Positions 15,501-23,863 of a stretch of 64,000 bases of DNA are shown here, piece by piece. The notes beneath the pieces are model-generated. The model made no database searches. It worked only from the letters and a program-made list of their open reading frames with translations, and was not told where the DNA came from. A program made the translations under genes and the position numbers. Numbering within the stretch: position 1 is the stretch's first letter; each line of letters starts with the position of its first letter. Source of the stretch: Clostridium isatidis (GTDB taxonomy: Bacteria; Bacillota; Clostridia; Clostridiales; Clostridiaceae); NCBI RefSeq assembly GCF_002285495.1, contig NZ_CP016786.1, forward strand, positions 1,874,001-1,938,000, given 5' to 3'.

Positions 15501-16157
15501 TTATTCAGCTTGTCTTACTTCTTTTAATTTTGCTTCAACTAACTCTATAAGTCTTATTCTATCTTCTTCTCTATTTACAACATCCATCTTGTCCATATCT
15601 ATAATAAGGACATCTGATGCCTTATAACAGTTATTAACCCAATCATCGTAATCCTTCCATAAGAAGTAATAATAATCTCTTAAACTATCATCAATTTCAA
15701 ATTCTCTTCCTCTTAAAGCAATTCTTTTTAATACTGTTTCAAAAGATCCCTTTAAATATATCATTATATCAGGTGATTTTTTAGGCAATTCATCTAATTC
15801 TTCTAACATATTATCTAGTAAACCTTCGTATATACTCATTTCTAAATCACTTATTCTACCTAAGTCTTGATTCTTCTTTGCAAAATACCAATCTTCATAA
15901 ATAGATCTATCTAATACATTATTATCATTTACTAATGCTTCTTTAATACTTTTAAATCTTGTATTTAAGAAATATAATTGTAATAAAAATGGATATCTAT
16001 TTTTAAGAACTTCCTCTTCATCAGAACTATAAAACAATGGTAGAATTGGGTTCCCTTCTACACTCTCATAGAAAACATCTGAATTAAAGTGCTTACCTAA
16101 TATTTCTGCAACAGAACTTTTTCCTAATCCAATCATGCCACCAACAACTATCAACAT
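15501..16157 (-). CDS. Deoxynucleoside kinase (dAK/dGK type)
   Basis: A 218-residue kinase that salvages deoxynucleosides to dNMPs. The P-loop is VVGGMIGLGKSSVAEIL near the N-terminus; the ERS/DRS-type motif appears as NVLDRSIYEDWYFAK, and the LID region as ALRGREFEID. The sequence fits the bacterial deoxyadenosine/deoxyguanosine kinase family rather than thymidine kinase. A promoter TTGAAA-17-TAATAT lies about 60-85 bases upstream, flanked by two NrdR-like palindromes, so it may be co-regulated with ribonucleotide reductase. Function and family are clear; nucleoside preference is not. Confidence 0.88.
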   Translation of the reverse strand: MLIVVGGMIGLGKSSVAEILGKHFNSDVFYESVEGNPILPLFYSSDEEEVLKNRYPFLLQLYFLNTRFKSIKEALVNDNNVLDRSIYEDWYFAKKNQDLGRISDLEMSIYEGLLDNMLEELDELPKKSPDIMIYLKGSFETVLKRIALRGREFEIDDSLRDYYYFLWKDYDDWVNNCYKASDVLIIDMDKMDVVNREEDRIRLIELVEAKLKEVRQAE

Positions 16158-16180
16158 ACTTCACCTATCCTTTATTATTT

Positions 16181-16196
16181 AAACAATATTGTACAT
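16181..16196. promoter_or_regulatory. Second, weak NrdR-like palindrome
   Basis: AAACAATATTGTACAT contains the perfect 10-bp palindrome ACAATATTGT but is two bases shorter in the core than an NrdR box. It lies just downstream of the presumed start site of the kinase gene, about 85 bp from the better box. Confidence 0.3.
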
Positions 16197-16214
16197 AAAA
16201 AATATATCTTTTTT

Positions 16215-16243
16215 ATATTACCTAATAATATATTTATTTTCAA
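16215..16243 (-). promoter_or_regulatory. Promoter of deoxynucleoside kinase gene
   Basis: On the minus strand TTGAAA, 17 bases, then TAATAT. Confidence 0.5.
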
Positions 16244-16264
16244 GACTTGACATAAGAAATAACA

Positions 16265-16280
16265 ACACAATATATTGTTT
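16265..16280. promoter_or_regulatory. NrdR-like box upstream of deoxynucleoside kinase
   Basis: ACACAATATATTGTTT matches the published NrdR box pattern acaCwATATaTwGtgt at 14 or so of 16 positions with a perfect core. It is placed about 20 bases upstream of the -35 element. NrdR represses ribonucleotide reductase genes; a salvage kinase is a sensible additional target. Confidence 0.55.
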
Positions 16281-16423
16281 AAAAGTTCCGTCTCCCCCCT
16301 ATCTTTAGTGTTTATCATCATATAAATATCTTTTATCTCTTTTTTGTCTTACAACTTTACCTATATTGACTTCTAAAAAATACTTATTTAAATACTTTAA
16401 TAAAATAATATTAAAAATAAAAA

Positions 16424-16450
16424 GACTAAGATTTTAAATTCCTCTTAGTC
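16424..16450 (-). terminator. Terminator after dCMP deaminase gene
   Basis: GACTAAGA and TCTTAGTC pair around an 11-base loop, followed on the minus strand by TTTTTATTTTT. Confidence 0.85.
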
Positions 16451-16470
16451 CTTTAGCAATTTAATTATTA

Positions 16471-16965
16471 TTAAATATCATTTATATCAAAAGATATATT
16501 TATATTTTTTAACTTAGGTTCTAATTTTGTCATTTTTACTCCAGCAGCCTTAAACATTCTTTTAGATGCTTTAACAGGAGCAGTATCTGCATATTTATCA
16601 GATAAATAAATTACTTCTTTAATGCCGGCTTGTATTATTGCTTTTGCACATTCATTGCATGGAAATAAAGCTACATAAATTTTTGCTCCATGTAAATAAG
16701 AACCTCTGCTATTTAAAATAGCATTAAGTTCAGCATGGACTACATAAGGATATTTTGTTTCCAAAGCGTCTCCTTCCCTATCCCATGGGAACTCATCATC
16801 AGAGCAGCCTATTGGCAATCCATTATAACCCTGACTCAATATTTTATTATCATTATCTACTATACAGGCACCAACTTGAGTACTAGGATCCTTACTTCTC
16901 TTACCTGCTAATATAGCAACCCCCATAAAGTATTCATCCCATGATATATAATCGGTTCTTTTCAA
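16471..16965 (-). CDS. dCMP/deoxycytidylate deaminase (ComEB-like)
   Basis: A 164-residue zinc enzyme that deaminates dCMP to dUMP for thymidylate synthesis. The zinc site is HAELNAIL (His and catalytic Glu) plus PCNECAKAII (two Cys). The N-terminal SWDEYFMGVAILAGKRSKDPSTQVGACIVD and the GYNGLPIGCSDDEFPWDREG insert are typical of the deoxycytidylate deaminase/ComEB family. It is monocistronic with a terminator immediately after it. Together with the kinase downstream this forms a small deoxynucleotide-salvage neighbourhood. Confidence 0.92.
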   Translation of the reverse strand: MKRTDYISWDEYFMGVAILAGKRSKDPSTQVGACIVDNDNKILSQGYNGLPIGCSDDEFPWDREGDALETKYPYVVHAELNAILNSRGSYLHGAKIYVALFPCNECAKAIIQAGIKEVIYLSDKYADTAPVKASKRMFKAAGVKMTKLEPKLKNINISFDINDI

Positions 16966-17165
16966 ATATTATCCCCCCAATTTTATTACAACTTTAATAT
17001 ATATTTTAGAAAGCTTTGATAATATCAGTATCTTAATTGATATTATAACTAAAAACACTTCTTATTAAAATGAATTTTTATAATGTTTTATTATTTTCTA
17101 AAATATAGACAAAAAATTAATATATGCTTAAAATATTAGTAGTAATGTAAAGGCTTGGTGATAAT

Positions 17166-17939
17166 ATGAAATTAGAATTTAATAGATTATTTCCTAGTAT
17201 TAATTTTATTTTTTTTGATGAAATAGACTCTACTAATAATTATTGCAAATATATAGCTGAACAAGGTTTTTCTAAAACAACTGTTATAGTAAGCGATGCT
17301 CAAACAGCTGGTAGGGGTACAAAAGGTAGAAACTTTTATTCTCCAAAAGGAACAGGCCTTTGGTTTTCAATCTTATTAAAACCTTCTATCCCCATAAATG
17401 AATTAAGTTTTTTAACCTTATTAACTTCTGTAGCTTTAAATGATACCTTAAAAGCCTTCTCTATAAATACAGCTATAAAATGGCCAAATGATATTATACT
17501 TAATGATAGAAAACTTTCTGGTATATTAATTGAATCTAAAATTAATAATAATAAATTATTAGAATATGTTATAATCGGAATTGGTATAAATGTAAATTTA
17601 AACAAAGAAGATTTTAGTGATGAATTAAAAGAAAAAGCCATTTCTCTTAAAATAGCAACTGGTAAAGAATATGATAGATATAAAATATTAAAATTATTTA
17701 TTTTTAATTTTGAAAATTATTTTAATAAATTTATAGATGGAAATAAAAAGTTTATTTTAAATAAATATAAGGCTAACTCCTTTGTATTAAACAAAAAAGT
17801 TAACCTTAAATATAAGGATAAAACAAAGATTGTTATTCCTATCGATATTTTAGAAGATGGAGCTTTACTTGTAAAAGATCAAAATAGTAATATAGAAAAA
17901 ATTGTATCTGGTGAAATTTCTCTTAGAGTTTTATTCTAA
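17166..17939 (+). CDS. birA: Biotin--[acetyl-CoA-carboxylase] ligase, catalytic form without HTH
   Basis: A 257-residue class I biotin protein ligase that activates biotin as biotinyl-AMP and attaches it to AccB. Motifs: DEIDSTNNYCK, QTAGRGTKGRNFYSPKGTGLWFS, the KWPNDI segment and KLSGILIES, IGIGINVN; the C-terminal SH3-like domain ends GEISLRVLF. It lacks the N-terminal winged helix of bifunctional BirA, so it cannot act as biotin-operon repressor. It overlaps the last 4 bases of accA, encoded tail to tail on the other strand, with no terminator between. The upstream ribosome site is weak (GGTGATAAT). Confidence 0.92.
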   Translation: MKLEFNRLFPSINFIFFDEIDSTNNYCKYIAEQGFSKTTVIVSDAQTAGRGTKGRNFYSPKGTGLWFSILLKPSIPINELSFLTLLTSVALNDTLKAFSINTAIKWPNDIILNDRKLSGILIESKINNNKLLEYVIIGIGINVNLNKEDFSDELKEKAISLKIATGKEYDRYKILKLFIFNFENYFNKFIDGNKKFILNKYKANSFVLNKKVNLKYKDKTKIVIPIDILEDGALLVKDQNSNIEKIVSGEISLRVLF

Positions 17940-18730
17940 GAGAATTTCCTAAATCTTTTATATCTTTCTTCTAAAAGCTCCTCTTTTGTTTTACTTTCTA
18001 GTATTTTTAACTCCTTAATTAATTCTTCTTTTATAGATGCTGCAACTAAATTTATATTTTTATGAGCTCCACCCTTCGGTTCCTTTATTATTTTTTCTAT
18101 TACACCTTTTTCTAAAAGCTCATAAGATGTAATTCCCATAATTTCTGCAACCTCTTGAGACTTTGAAGGATCTTTAAATAAAATGGATGCAAAACCTTCT
18201 GGAGAAAGAATGGAATAAACTGAATTTTCAAGCATCCAAACTCTATCACCACAAGCTAAAGCTAATGCACCACCACTTCCACCTTCTCCTATTATTATTG
18301 AAATTATAGGAACTTTTATTCTTGCCATTTCAATTAAATTTCTTGCAATAGCTTCTCCCTGTCCTCTTTCTTCTGCTTCAACGCCACAATAAGCTCCAGA
18401 TGTATTAATAAAGCATATAATAGGCCTATTAAATTTTTCTGCCTGCTTCATTAATCGCAATGCTTTCCTATACCCATCAGGATTTGGACAGCCAAAGTTT
18501 CTTTCAATATTTTCTTTAAGATTTTTTCCTTTTTGTATTCCTATTACAGTTACCGGCTTAGTATTTAAGGTAGCTATACCCCCTACAATAGATTTATCGT
18601 CTCTAAAATACCTATCTCCATGTAACTCAAAGAAATTTGAAAATATTTTTCCTATATAATCAAGTGTAGTTGGTCTTTCTATCATTCTTGCTATTGTTAA
18701 TCTATCCCAAGCTTTTACCTTTTTAACCAC
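17936..18730 (-). CDS. accA: Acetyl-CoA carboxylase carboxyltransferase subunit alpha
   Basis: A 264-residue subunit that, with AccD, transfers the carboxyl group from carboxybiotin to acetyl-CoA, giving malonyl-CoA. Recognised from AWDRLTIARMIERPTTLDYI, FFELHGDRYFRDD, GAYCGVEAEERGQGEAIARNL and IGEGGSGGALALACGDRVWMLEN with the oxyanion-hole glycines. GTG start at 18730, two bases beyond the accD stop, with its GGAGGTG ribosome site inside the accD end. It is the last gene of the fatty acid operon, and runs into birA transcribed the other way with a 4-base overlap. Confidence 0.95.
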   Translation of the reverse strand: MVKKVKAWDRLTIARMIERPTTLDYIGKIFSNFFELHGDRYFRDDKSIVGGIATLNTKPVTVIGIQKGKNLKENIERNFGCPNPDGYRKALRLMKQAEKFNRPIICFINTSGAYCGVEAEERGQGEAIARNLIEMARIKVPIISIIIGEGGSGGALALACGDRVWMLENSVYSILSPEGFASILFKDPSKSQEVAEIMGITSYELLEKGVIEKIIKEPKGGAHKNINLVAASIKEELIKELKILESKTKEELLEERYKRFRKFS

Positions 18731-18732
18731 AA

Positions 18733-19590
18733 CTACACCTCCTTACTTTTATGAAGTTTTAATAAAGTTGAAAGAACCGTTTTTAAATCTTTTCTTTCTA
18801 TAATATTATCCACAAAGCCATGCTCAAGTAAAAACTCTGCACTTTGAAAATCTTCTGGAAGCTTTTCCTTTATAGTTCCCTCTATTACTCTTCTTCCTGC
18901 AAAACCTATTAAAGCCTTTGGCTCAGAAAGAATAATATCTCCAAGCATTGCAAAACTTGCTGTAACTCCACCAGTAGTTGGATCAGTTAAAACTGATATA
19001 TATAATAATCCTTCTTCATTATGCTTAGCTAAAGCACTACTTATTTTAGCCATCTGCATTAAAGATAATATTCCTTCCTGCATTCTAGCCCCACCAGAAG
19101 CTGTAAAAATAATTATTGGCAGCTTTCTCCTTGTAGATTCTTCTACTGCTAAAGTAATTTTTTCTCCTACAACCGTACCCATACTTCCCATTAGAAAGTT
19201 TGAGTCCATAACTGCAATAATTGCTCTATTTCCTCCAATTTCACATTCACCAGTTACAACTGCTTCCATGTTTCCACTCTTTTCTTGATTAGCTTTAATT
19301 TTTTCTTCATAGTTTGGAAAATTCATTGGATTCTTTGTTGCCATATCTTTATTAAATTCTTTAAAGCTTCCCTTATCACAAATTAAAGCTAATCTTTCGT
19401 AACTTCCTAACCTAAAATAATGATTGCAATTAGTGCATACATTAAGGTTTTCTTCTAAAGACTTTTTATATAAAATTTTCCCGCACTTATTACATTTTAC
19501 CCAAGAACCTTCTGGTACTACTGGTATATCTTTTTCTTCCTCTTTAGGTAAATTTATTACACCATATTGTTTTTTCTTGAAAATCTGCAT
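18733..19590 (-). CDS. accD: Acetyl-CoA carboxylase carboxyltransferase subunit beta
   Basis: A 285-residue partner of AccA. The N-terminal zinc ribbon has CNKCGK and CTNCNHYF, and the crotonase-fold part shows ESTRRKLPIIIFTASGGARMQEGILSLMQMAK and GGVTASFAMLGDIILSEPKALIGFAGRRVIE. I place the start at the ATG at 19590, which has GGTGA six bases upstream; a non-ATG start at 19602 would add four residues. Spacing to accC is 12 bases, so they are cotranscribed. All conserved zinc ligands are present. Confidence 0.95.
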   Translation of the reverse strand: MQIFKKKQYGVINLPKEEEKDIPVVPEGSWVKCNKCGKILYKKSLEENLNVCTNCNHYFRLGSYERLALICDKGSFKEFNKDMATKNPMNFPNYEEKIKANQEKSGNMEAVVTGECEIGGNRAIIAVMDSNFLMGSMGTVVGEKITLAVEESTRRKLPIIIFTASGGARMQEGILSLMQMAKISSALAKHNEEGLLYISVLTDPTTGGVTASFAMLGDIILSEPKALIGFAGRRVIEGTIKEKLPEDFQSAEFLLEHGFVDNIIERKDLKTVLSTLLKLHKSKEV

Positions 19591-19602
19591 AACTTTCACC
19601 AA

Positions 19603-20946
19603 CTATAAATTATATTCTTTGCTTATAAAACTAGTATCATAGTTTCCTAAGCGAAATTTTTCATTATTTAATATTTCAATTTGAAACTCTATATTACTTT
19701 CAATTCCATCAACAACAAATTCCTCTAATGCTCTAAGCATTTTATTAACAGCCTCATTTCTAGTCTTACCATAGGTTATTAATTTGGCAATCATAGAATC
19801 ATAAGTTGGAGGTATTACATACCCCTGATAAACAGCCGTATCTACCCTTATTCCATTACCTCCAGGTAAATTTAACAAATTAATTTTTCCCGGTGATGGA
19901 ATAAATCCCTTATAAGGATTTTCAGCATTAATTCTACATTCAATGGCATGCCCCTTAATTTCAATATCCTCTTGTGCTACAGATAATCTTCCTCCATTTG
20001 CAATATTTATCTGTTCTTTTACAATATCAATAGAAGTAACCATTTCTGTTATAGGATGTTCAACTTGAATTCTTGTATTCATTTCCATGAAATAAAAATT
20101 ATTATATTTGTCTACTAAAAATTCAATCGTTCCTGCATTTATATAGTTAACAGCTTTAGCTGCATTAATAGCTACTCTTCCCATTTCTCTTCTTAACTCT
20201 TCATTTAATATAGGTGAAGGAGCTTCTTCTAAAACCTTTTGATTTTTTCTTTGAATAGTACAATCTCTCTCTCCAAGATGAATAATATTTCCAAACTCAT
20301 CACCTAAAATTTGAAACTCTATATGACGTGGATTTTCTATAAATTTTTCAATGTATATTGAATCATCCCCAAAGTTTGTTTTTGCTTCTGATTTTGCAGT
20401 AAAAAATGCTTTTTCTAATTCATCTTCATTATTGACTATTCTTATACCTTTACCGCCTCCGCCTAAAGCAGCTTTTATCATTACAGGATAACCAATTTTT
20501 TTAGCCTCCTTATATGCATCATCAATAGATTTAATAACACCATCACTTCCTGGAATTACAGGAACATCTGCATTCTTCATTATTTCTCTTGCTCTTGCTT
20601 TATCTCCCATGAGGCTTATTGTTTCGCTTTTAGGACCTATAAACTTAATATTACATTCCTCACAAATAGCTGCAAATTCATCATTTTCAGATAAAAAACC
20701 AAAACCGGGATGAATCGCATTACATTTTGTTATTACTGCTGCACTTATAATATTACTTATATTTAAGTATGAATCTTTTGATTTAGGCTTACCAACACAA
20801 ATAGCTTCATCTGCAAGCTGAGTATGCAAAGCATCCTTATCAGCTTCTGAGTAAATAGCAACAGTTTTTATTCCTAATTCTTTACAAGCTCTAATAATTC
20901 TTACAGCTATTTCCCCTCTATTAGCTATTAAAACCTTTCTAATCAT
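19603..20946 (-). CDS. accC: Acetyl-CoA carboxylase, biotin carboxylase subunit
   Basis: A 447-residue ATP-grasp enzyme that carboxylates the biotin of AccB with bicarbonate and ATP. It starts MIRKVLIANRGEIAVRIIRACKELG and has the glycine-rich loop AALGGGGKGIRIV, HIEFQILGDEFGNIIHLGERDCTIQRKNQKVLEEAPSP and MEMNTRIQVEHPITEMV. The ATG at 20946 follows AGAGGTG; the frame extends eight codons upstream into fabZ without need. Length matches the family. Immediately downstream of fabZ and upstream of accD in the operon. Confidence 0.96.
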   Translation of the reverse strand: MIRKVLIANRGEIAVRIIRACKELGIKTVAIYSEADKDALHTQLADEAICVGKPKSKDSYLNISNIISAAVITKCNAIHPGFGFLSENDEFAAICEECNIKFIGPKSETISLMGDKARAREIMKNADVPVIPGSDGVIKSIDDAYKEAKKIGYPVMIKAALGGGGKGIRIVNNEDELEKAFFTAKSEAKTNFGDDSIYIEKFIENPRHIEFQILGDEFGNIIHLGERDCTIQRKNQKVLEEAPSPILNEELRREMGRVAINAAKAVNYINAGTIEFLVDKYNNFYFMEMNTRIQVEHPITEMVTSIDIVKEQINIANGGRLSVAQEDIEIKGHAIECRINAENPYKGFIPSPGKINLLNLPGGNGIRVDTAVYQGYVIPPTYDSMIAKLITYGKTRNEAVNKMLRALEEFVVDGIESNIEFQIEILNNEKFRLGNYDTSFISKEYNL

Positions 20947-20962
20947 AAAAACACCTCTTTTA

Positions 20963-21379
20963 CTATCCAACCATAAAGGTTAATTCTGCTTCGCAAGCCT
21001 TTTTACCATCTACATAAGCAATCCCTTTTCCAACTCCAGCACGACCTTTTATTTTAATAAGTTCAACTTCCAACTTTAAAGTATCTCCAGGCTTAACAAC
21101 TTTTCTAAATTTAGCATTATTAATTCCACCGAAATAAGCAATTTTCCCTTTGAATTCCTCTCTCTTTAATAGTACAACTGCTCCAGCCTGAGCAAGAGCT
21201 TCAACTATTAAAACTCCAGGCATAACAGGTTCTTCTGGAAAATGTCCTTGAAAAAAGTATTCATTTATTGTTACATTTTTAACTGCTACTATTTTATTTT
21301 CCTCAATACTTTCAACCTTATCTAATAATAGAAAAGGATATCTGTGAGGAATAATCTCCATAATTTCTTTTATATCCAT
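20963..21379 (-). CDS. fabZ: 3-hydroxyacyl-ACP dehydratase
   Basis: A 138-residue hot-dog-fold dehydratase that removes water from 3-hydroxyacyl-ACP in FAS II. The catalytic His is in YFFQGHFPEEPVMPGV and the Glu in LIVEALAQAGAV; it begins DIKEIMEIIPHRYPFLLLDKVE. No fabA, fabM or second fabZ is present in this operon, so how unsaturated acids are made is not visible here. It sits between accB and accC, an order usual in clostridial clusters. Confidence 0.95.
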   Translation of the reverse strand: MDIKEIMEIIPHRYPFLLLDKVESIEENKIVAVKNVTINEYFFQGHFPEEPVMPGVLIVEALAQAGAVVLLKREEFKGKIAYFGGINNAKFRKVVKPGDTLKLEVELIKIKGRAGVGKGIAYVDGKKACEAELTFMVG

Positions 21380-21387
21380 ATTTATAC

Positions 21388-21861
21388 CTACCTTATTTTA
21401 AATAATTCCATTCCATACTCAATTATGTCTTCATCTCTTCTTAAAATTTCTACTATTTCACCATCATAATCAGAAGTTATCTCATTCATTATTTTCATTG
21501 CTTCTACTATACAAAGAACATCACCTTTTTTAACTTTGCTTCCAACTTCTACATATGGTTTCTCTCCTGGAGCTGGAGAAGAATAGTAGGTTCCCACTAA
21601 AGGTGATTTTACAACTTTTAAATTTTCTTCCTTTTTACTATCTATTTTAATATCTTCTTTTGTCTCTTCTTTATTAATACTTGCACCAGGAATGCTTTCA
21701 TAATTTTCTATTTCTTCTTTAATTTCTTTAACGCTTTCCTTGAAAGTTTCATTATTTTTACTAAGTCTTAATTTAGTTCCTTGAAGCTCTAATTCGAACA
21801 CTCTAAGAGAAGAAGCATCTATTGATTTAATCAGCTCTTGTATTTGATCATAATTCAACAT
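21388..21861 (-). CDS. accB: Acetyl-CoA carboxylase biotin carboxyl carrier protein
   Basis: A 157-residue biotin carrier. The C-terminal 75 residues are the biotinyl domain with the EAMKIMNEI motif, in which Lys123 is the biotinylation site, and the thumb-containing APGEKPYVEVGSKVKKGD segment. Residues about 40-85 form a charged, flexible linker rich in Glu and Lys. This is the only biotinyl domain seen in the window and therefore the expected substrate of the ligase gene convergent with accA. Two bases separate it from fabF. Confidence 0.95.
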   Translation of the reverse strand: MLNYDQIQELIKSIDASSLRVFELELQGTKLRLSKNNETFKESVKEIKEEIENYESIPGASINKEETKEDIKIDSKKEENLKVVKSPLVGTYYSSPAPGEKPYVEVGSKVKKGDVLCIVEAMKIMNEITSDYDGEIVEILRRDEDIIEYGMELFKIR

Positions 21862-21862
21862 A

Positions 21863-23104
21863 TTATCTTCCCCTCCACTTTTTAACTATAATTGTTCCAT
21901 TATGTCCACCAAAGCCCAAAGAATTTGACATGGCATAATCTATTTCCACTTCTTTACCAACATTAGCTACAATATTTAAATCACATTCTTCGTCATGATT
22001 TACATAATTTATATTTGCTGGTACAAAATTGTCTTGTAAAGCCTTTATGCAAATTATTGCTTCTATTGCTCCTGCAGCTCCTAGTAAATGACCTGTCATA
22101 GATTTAGTAGAACTTACTAATACCTCTTTTGCATAATCACCTAAAGCTTTTTTAATTGCTAATGTTTCAACTTTATCATTTATTTTTGTTGATGTTCCAT
22201 GAGCATTTAAATAACCAATATCCTTTGCTTCTATATTTGCATCTCTAATTGCATCTCTCATAGCTCTATATGCTCCCTCTCCATCAGATGCAGGTGCAGT
22301 CATATGATATGCATCACAAGTTGTTCCATAACCTACAACTTCTGCATATATTTTGGCTCCTCTTGTTAGCGCACTTTCTAAATCTTCTAAAATTATAGCT
22401 CCAGCACCTTCTCCCATAACAAATCCATTTCTATCTTTATCAAATGGTATAGATGCTCTATTAGGATCTTCACTTTTACTTAAAGCTGTTAAAGATTGAA
22501 AGGCTCCTATTCCAAATTCACATATAGAAGCTTCAGATCCTCCTACAATTGCACGATCTAAATATCCATCTTTTATGCTTCTATAAGCTTCTCCTATACA
22601 ATGAGTTGAGGTTGCACATGCAGTAGTAACACTTAGACAGCTGCCTAAAAGTCCAAATTCTATAGCAATGCTTCCTGCAGCCATGTTAGATATTGATTGA
22701 GGAATAGTTAATGGTGCAATTCTATTTGGTCCTTTAACTTCTAATGTTCTAATTTGGTTTTCCATAGTAATTAATCCACCGATACCAGATCCAAAAATTA
22801 CTCCAAATCTTTCTTTATCTACCTTTTCTAATTCTATTCCACTATCTTTCATACATTCCTTAGCTGCTACTAATGCCAATTGAGTGTATCTGTCTATTCT
22901 TTTAGCTTCTTTCTTTCCTAGAATTTCTTCTGGATTAAAATCTTTTACTTCAGCTGCTACTTTTACTTTAAAATTCTCTGTGTTAAATAATGTTATTTTA
23001 TCTATTCCATTTTTACCTTCTTTTGCTGCATTCCAAAAACTCTCAACAGTATTACCTATTGGAGTTACAGCTCCTAATCCCGTTATAACTACTCTTCTTT
23101 TCAT
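21863..23104 (-). CDS. fabF: 3-oxoacyl-ACP synthase II
   Basis: A 413-residue condensing enzyme for chain elongation. The start MKRRVVITGLGAVTPIGN is typical. Active-site Cys in SVTTACATSTHCIGEAYR, the two histidines in YLNAHGTSTKIND and STKSMTGHLLGAAGAIEA, and the C-terminal NSLGFGGHNGTIIVKK are all present. Length is the family norm. It lies 15 bases downstream of fabG. Confidence 0.96.
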   Translation of the reverse strand: MKRRVVITGLGAVTPIGNTVESFWNAAKEGKNGIDKITLFNTENFKVKVAAEVKDFNPEEILGKKEAKRIDRYTQLALVAAKECMKDSGIELEKVDKERFGVIFGSGIGGLITMENQIRTLEVKGPNRIAPLTIPQSISNMAAGSIAIEFGLLGSCLSVTTACATSTHCIGEAYRSIKDGYLDRAIVGGSEASICEFGIGAFQSLTALSKSEDPNRASIPFDKDRNGFVMGEGAGAIILEDLESALTRGAKIYAEVVGYGTTCDAYHMTAPASDGEGAYRAMRDAIRDANIEAKDIGYLNAHGTSTKINDKVETLAIKKALGDYAKEVLVSSTKSMTGHLLGAAGAIEAIICIKALQDNFVPANINYVNHDEECDLNIVANVGKEVEIDYAMSNSLGFGGHNGTIIVKKWRGR

Positions 23105-23119
23105 AACTCCCTCTCCTTA

Positions 23120-23863
23120 TTAAAGCATAACCATTCCGCCATCAACATTTATAACTTGACCTGTAATATAGTCAGATAAATTTGATGCTAAGAATAATGC
23201 TAAATTAGCTACATCCTTTGGTTCACCCATTTTTTTCATAGGGATACTCTTTAATACCTCTTCTTTTATTTTATCTGGCAAAACCTTGGTCATATCTGTA
23301 TCAATATAACCAGGTGCTATACAGTTAACATTAATATTTCTTAAAGCTAATTCCCTAGCGGCTGATTTTGAGAAACCTATTATTCCTGCTTTGGAAGCAG
23401 CATAATTACATTGTCCTGCATTTCCTGCTATACCAACTACAGAAGCAATATTTATTATTTTTCCATATCTTTGTTTTATCATTACCGATGAAACAGCCTT
23501 AGTCGTATTAAATGTTCCCTTTAAATTTATGTCAATAACATCATTAAAGTCTTTTTCACTCATACGAATAAGAAGTCCATCTTTAGTTATACCAGCATTG
23601 TTTACTAAAATATCTATAGTACCAAAAGCTTCTTTTACTTCCTTAACAAAGTTATTAACTTCTTCTGAATTGCTTACATCACATTTTGATGCAAGAACTT
23701 TTGCTCCAAGGCTTTTTAATTCTTCAACTAATTTTTCAACTTCTTCAGTATAATTTCTATAATTTATTGCAATATTAGCACCGTTTTGCGCTAATGTTCT
23801 TGCAATTTCTCTTCCTATTCCTCTAGTTCCACCTGTAATTATGGCATTTTTATTTTCAACCAT
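23120..23863 (-). CDS. fabG: 3-oxoacyl-ACP reductase
   Basis: A 247-residue short-chain dehydrogenase that reduces 3-oxoacyl-ACP with NADPH. NADP-binding motif IITGGTRGIGREIA, structural NNAGITKDGLL, catalytic Tyr and Lys in CNYAASKAGIIGFSKSAARELA, and a C-terminal GQVINVDGGMVM. Its start ATG overlaps the fabD stop by one base (TAATG), so translation is coupled. Confidence 0.96.
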   Translation of the reverse strand: MVENKNAIITGGTRGIGREIARTLAQNGANIAINYRNYTEEVEKLVEELKSLGAKVLASKCDVSNSEEVNNFVKEVKEAFGTIDILVNNAGITKDGLLIRMSEKDFNDVIDINLKGTFNTTKAVSSVMIKQRYGKIINIASVVGIAGNAGQCNYAASKAGIIGFSKSAARELALRNINVNCIAPGYIDTDMTKVLPDKIKEEVLKSIPMKKMGEPKDVANLALFLASNLSDYITGQVINVDGGMVML

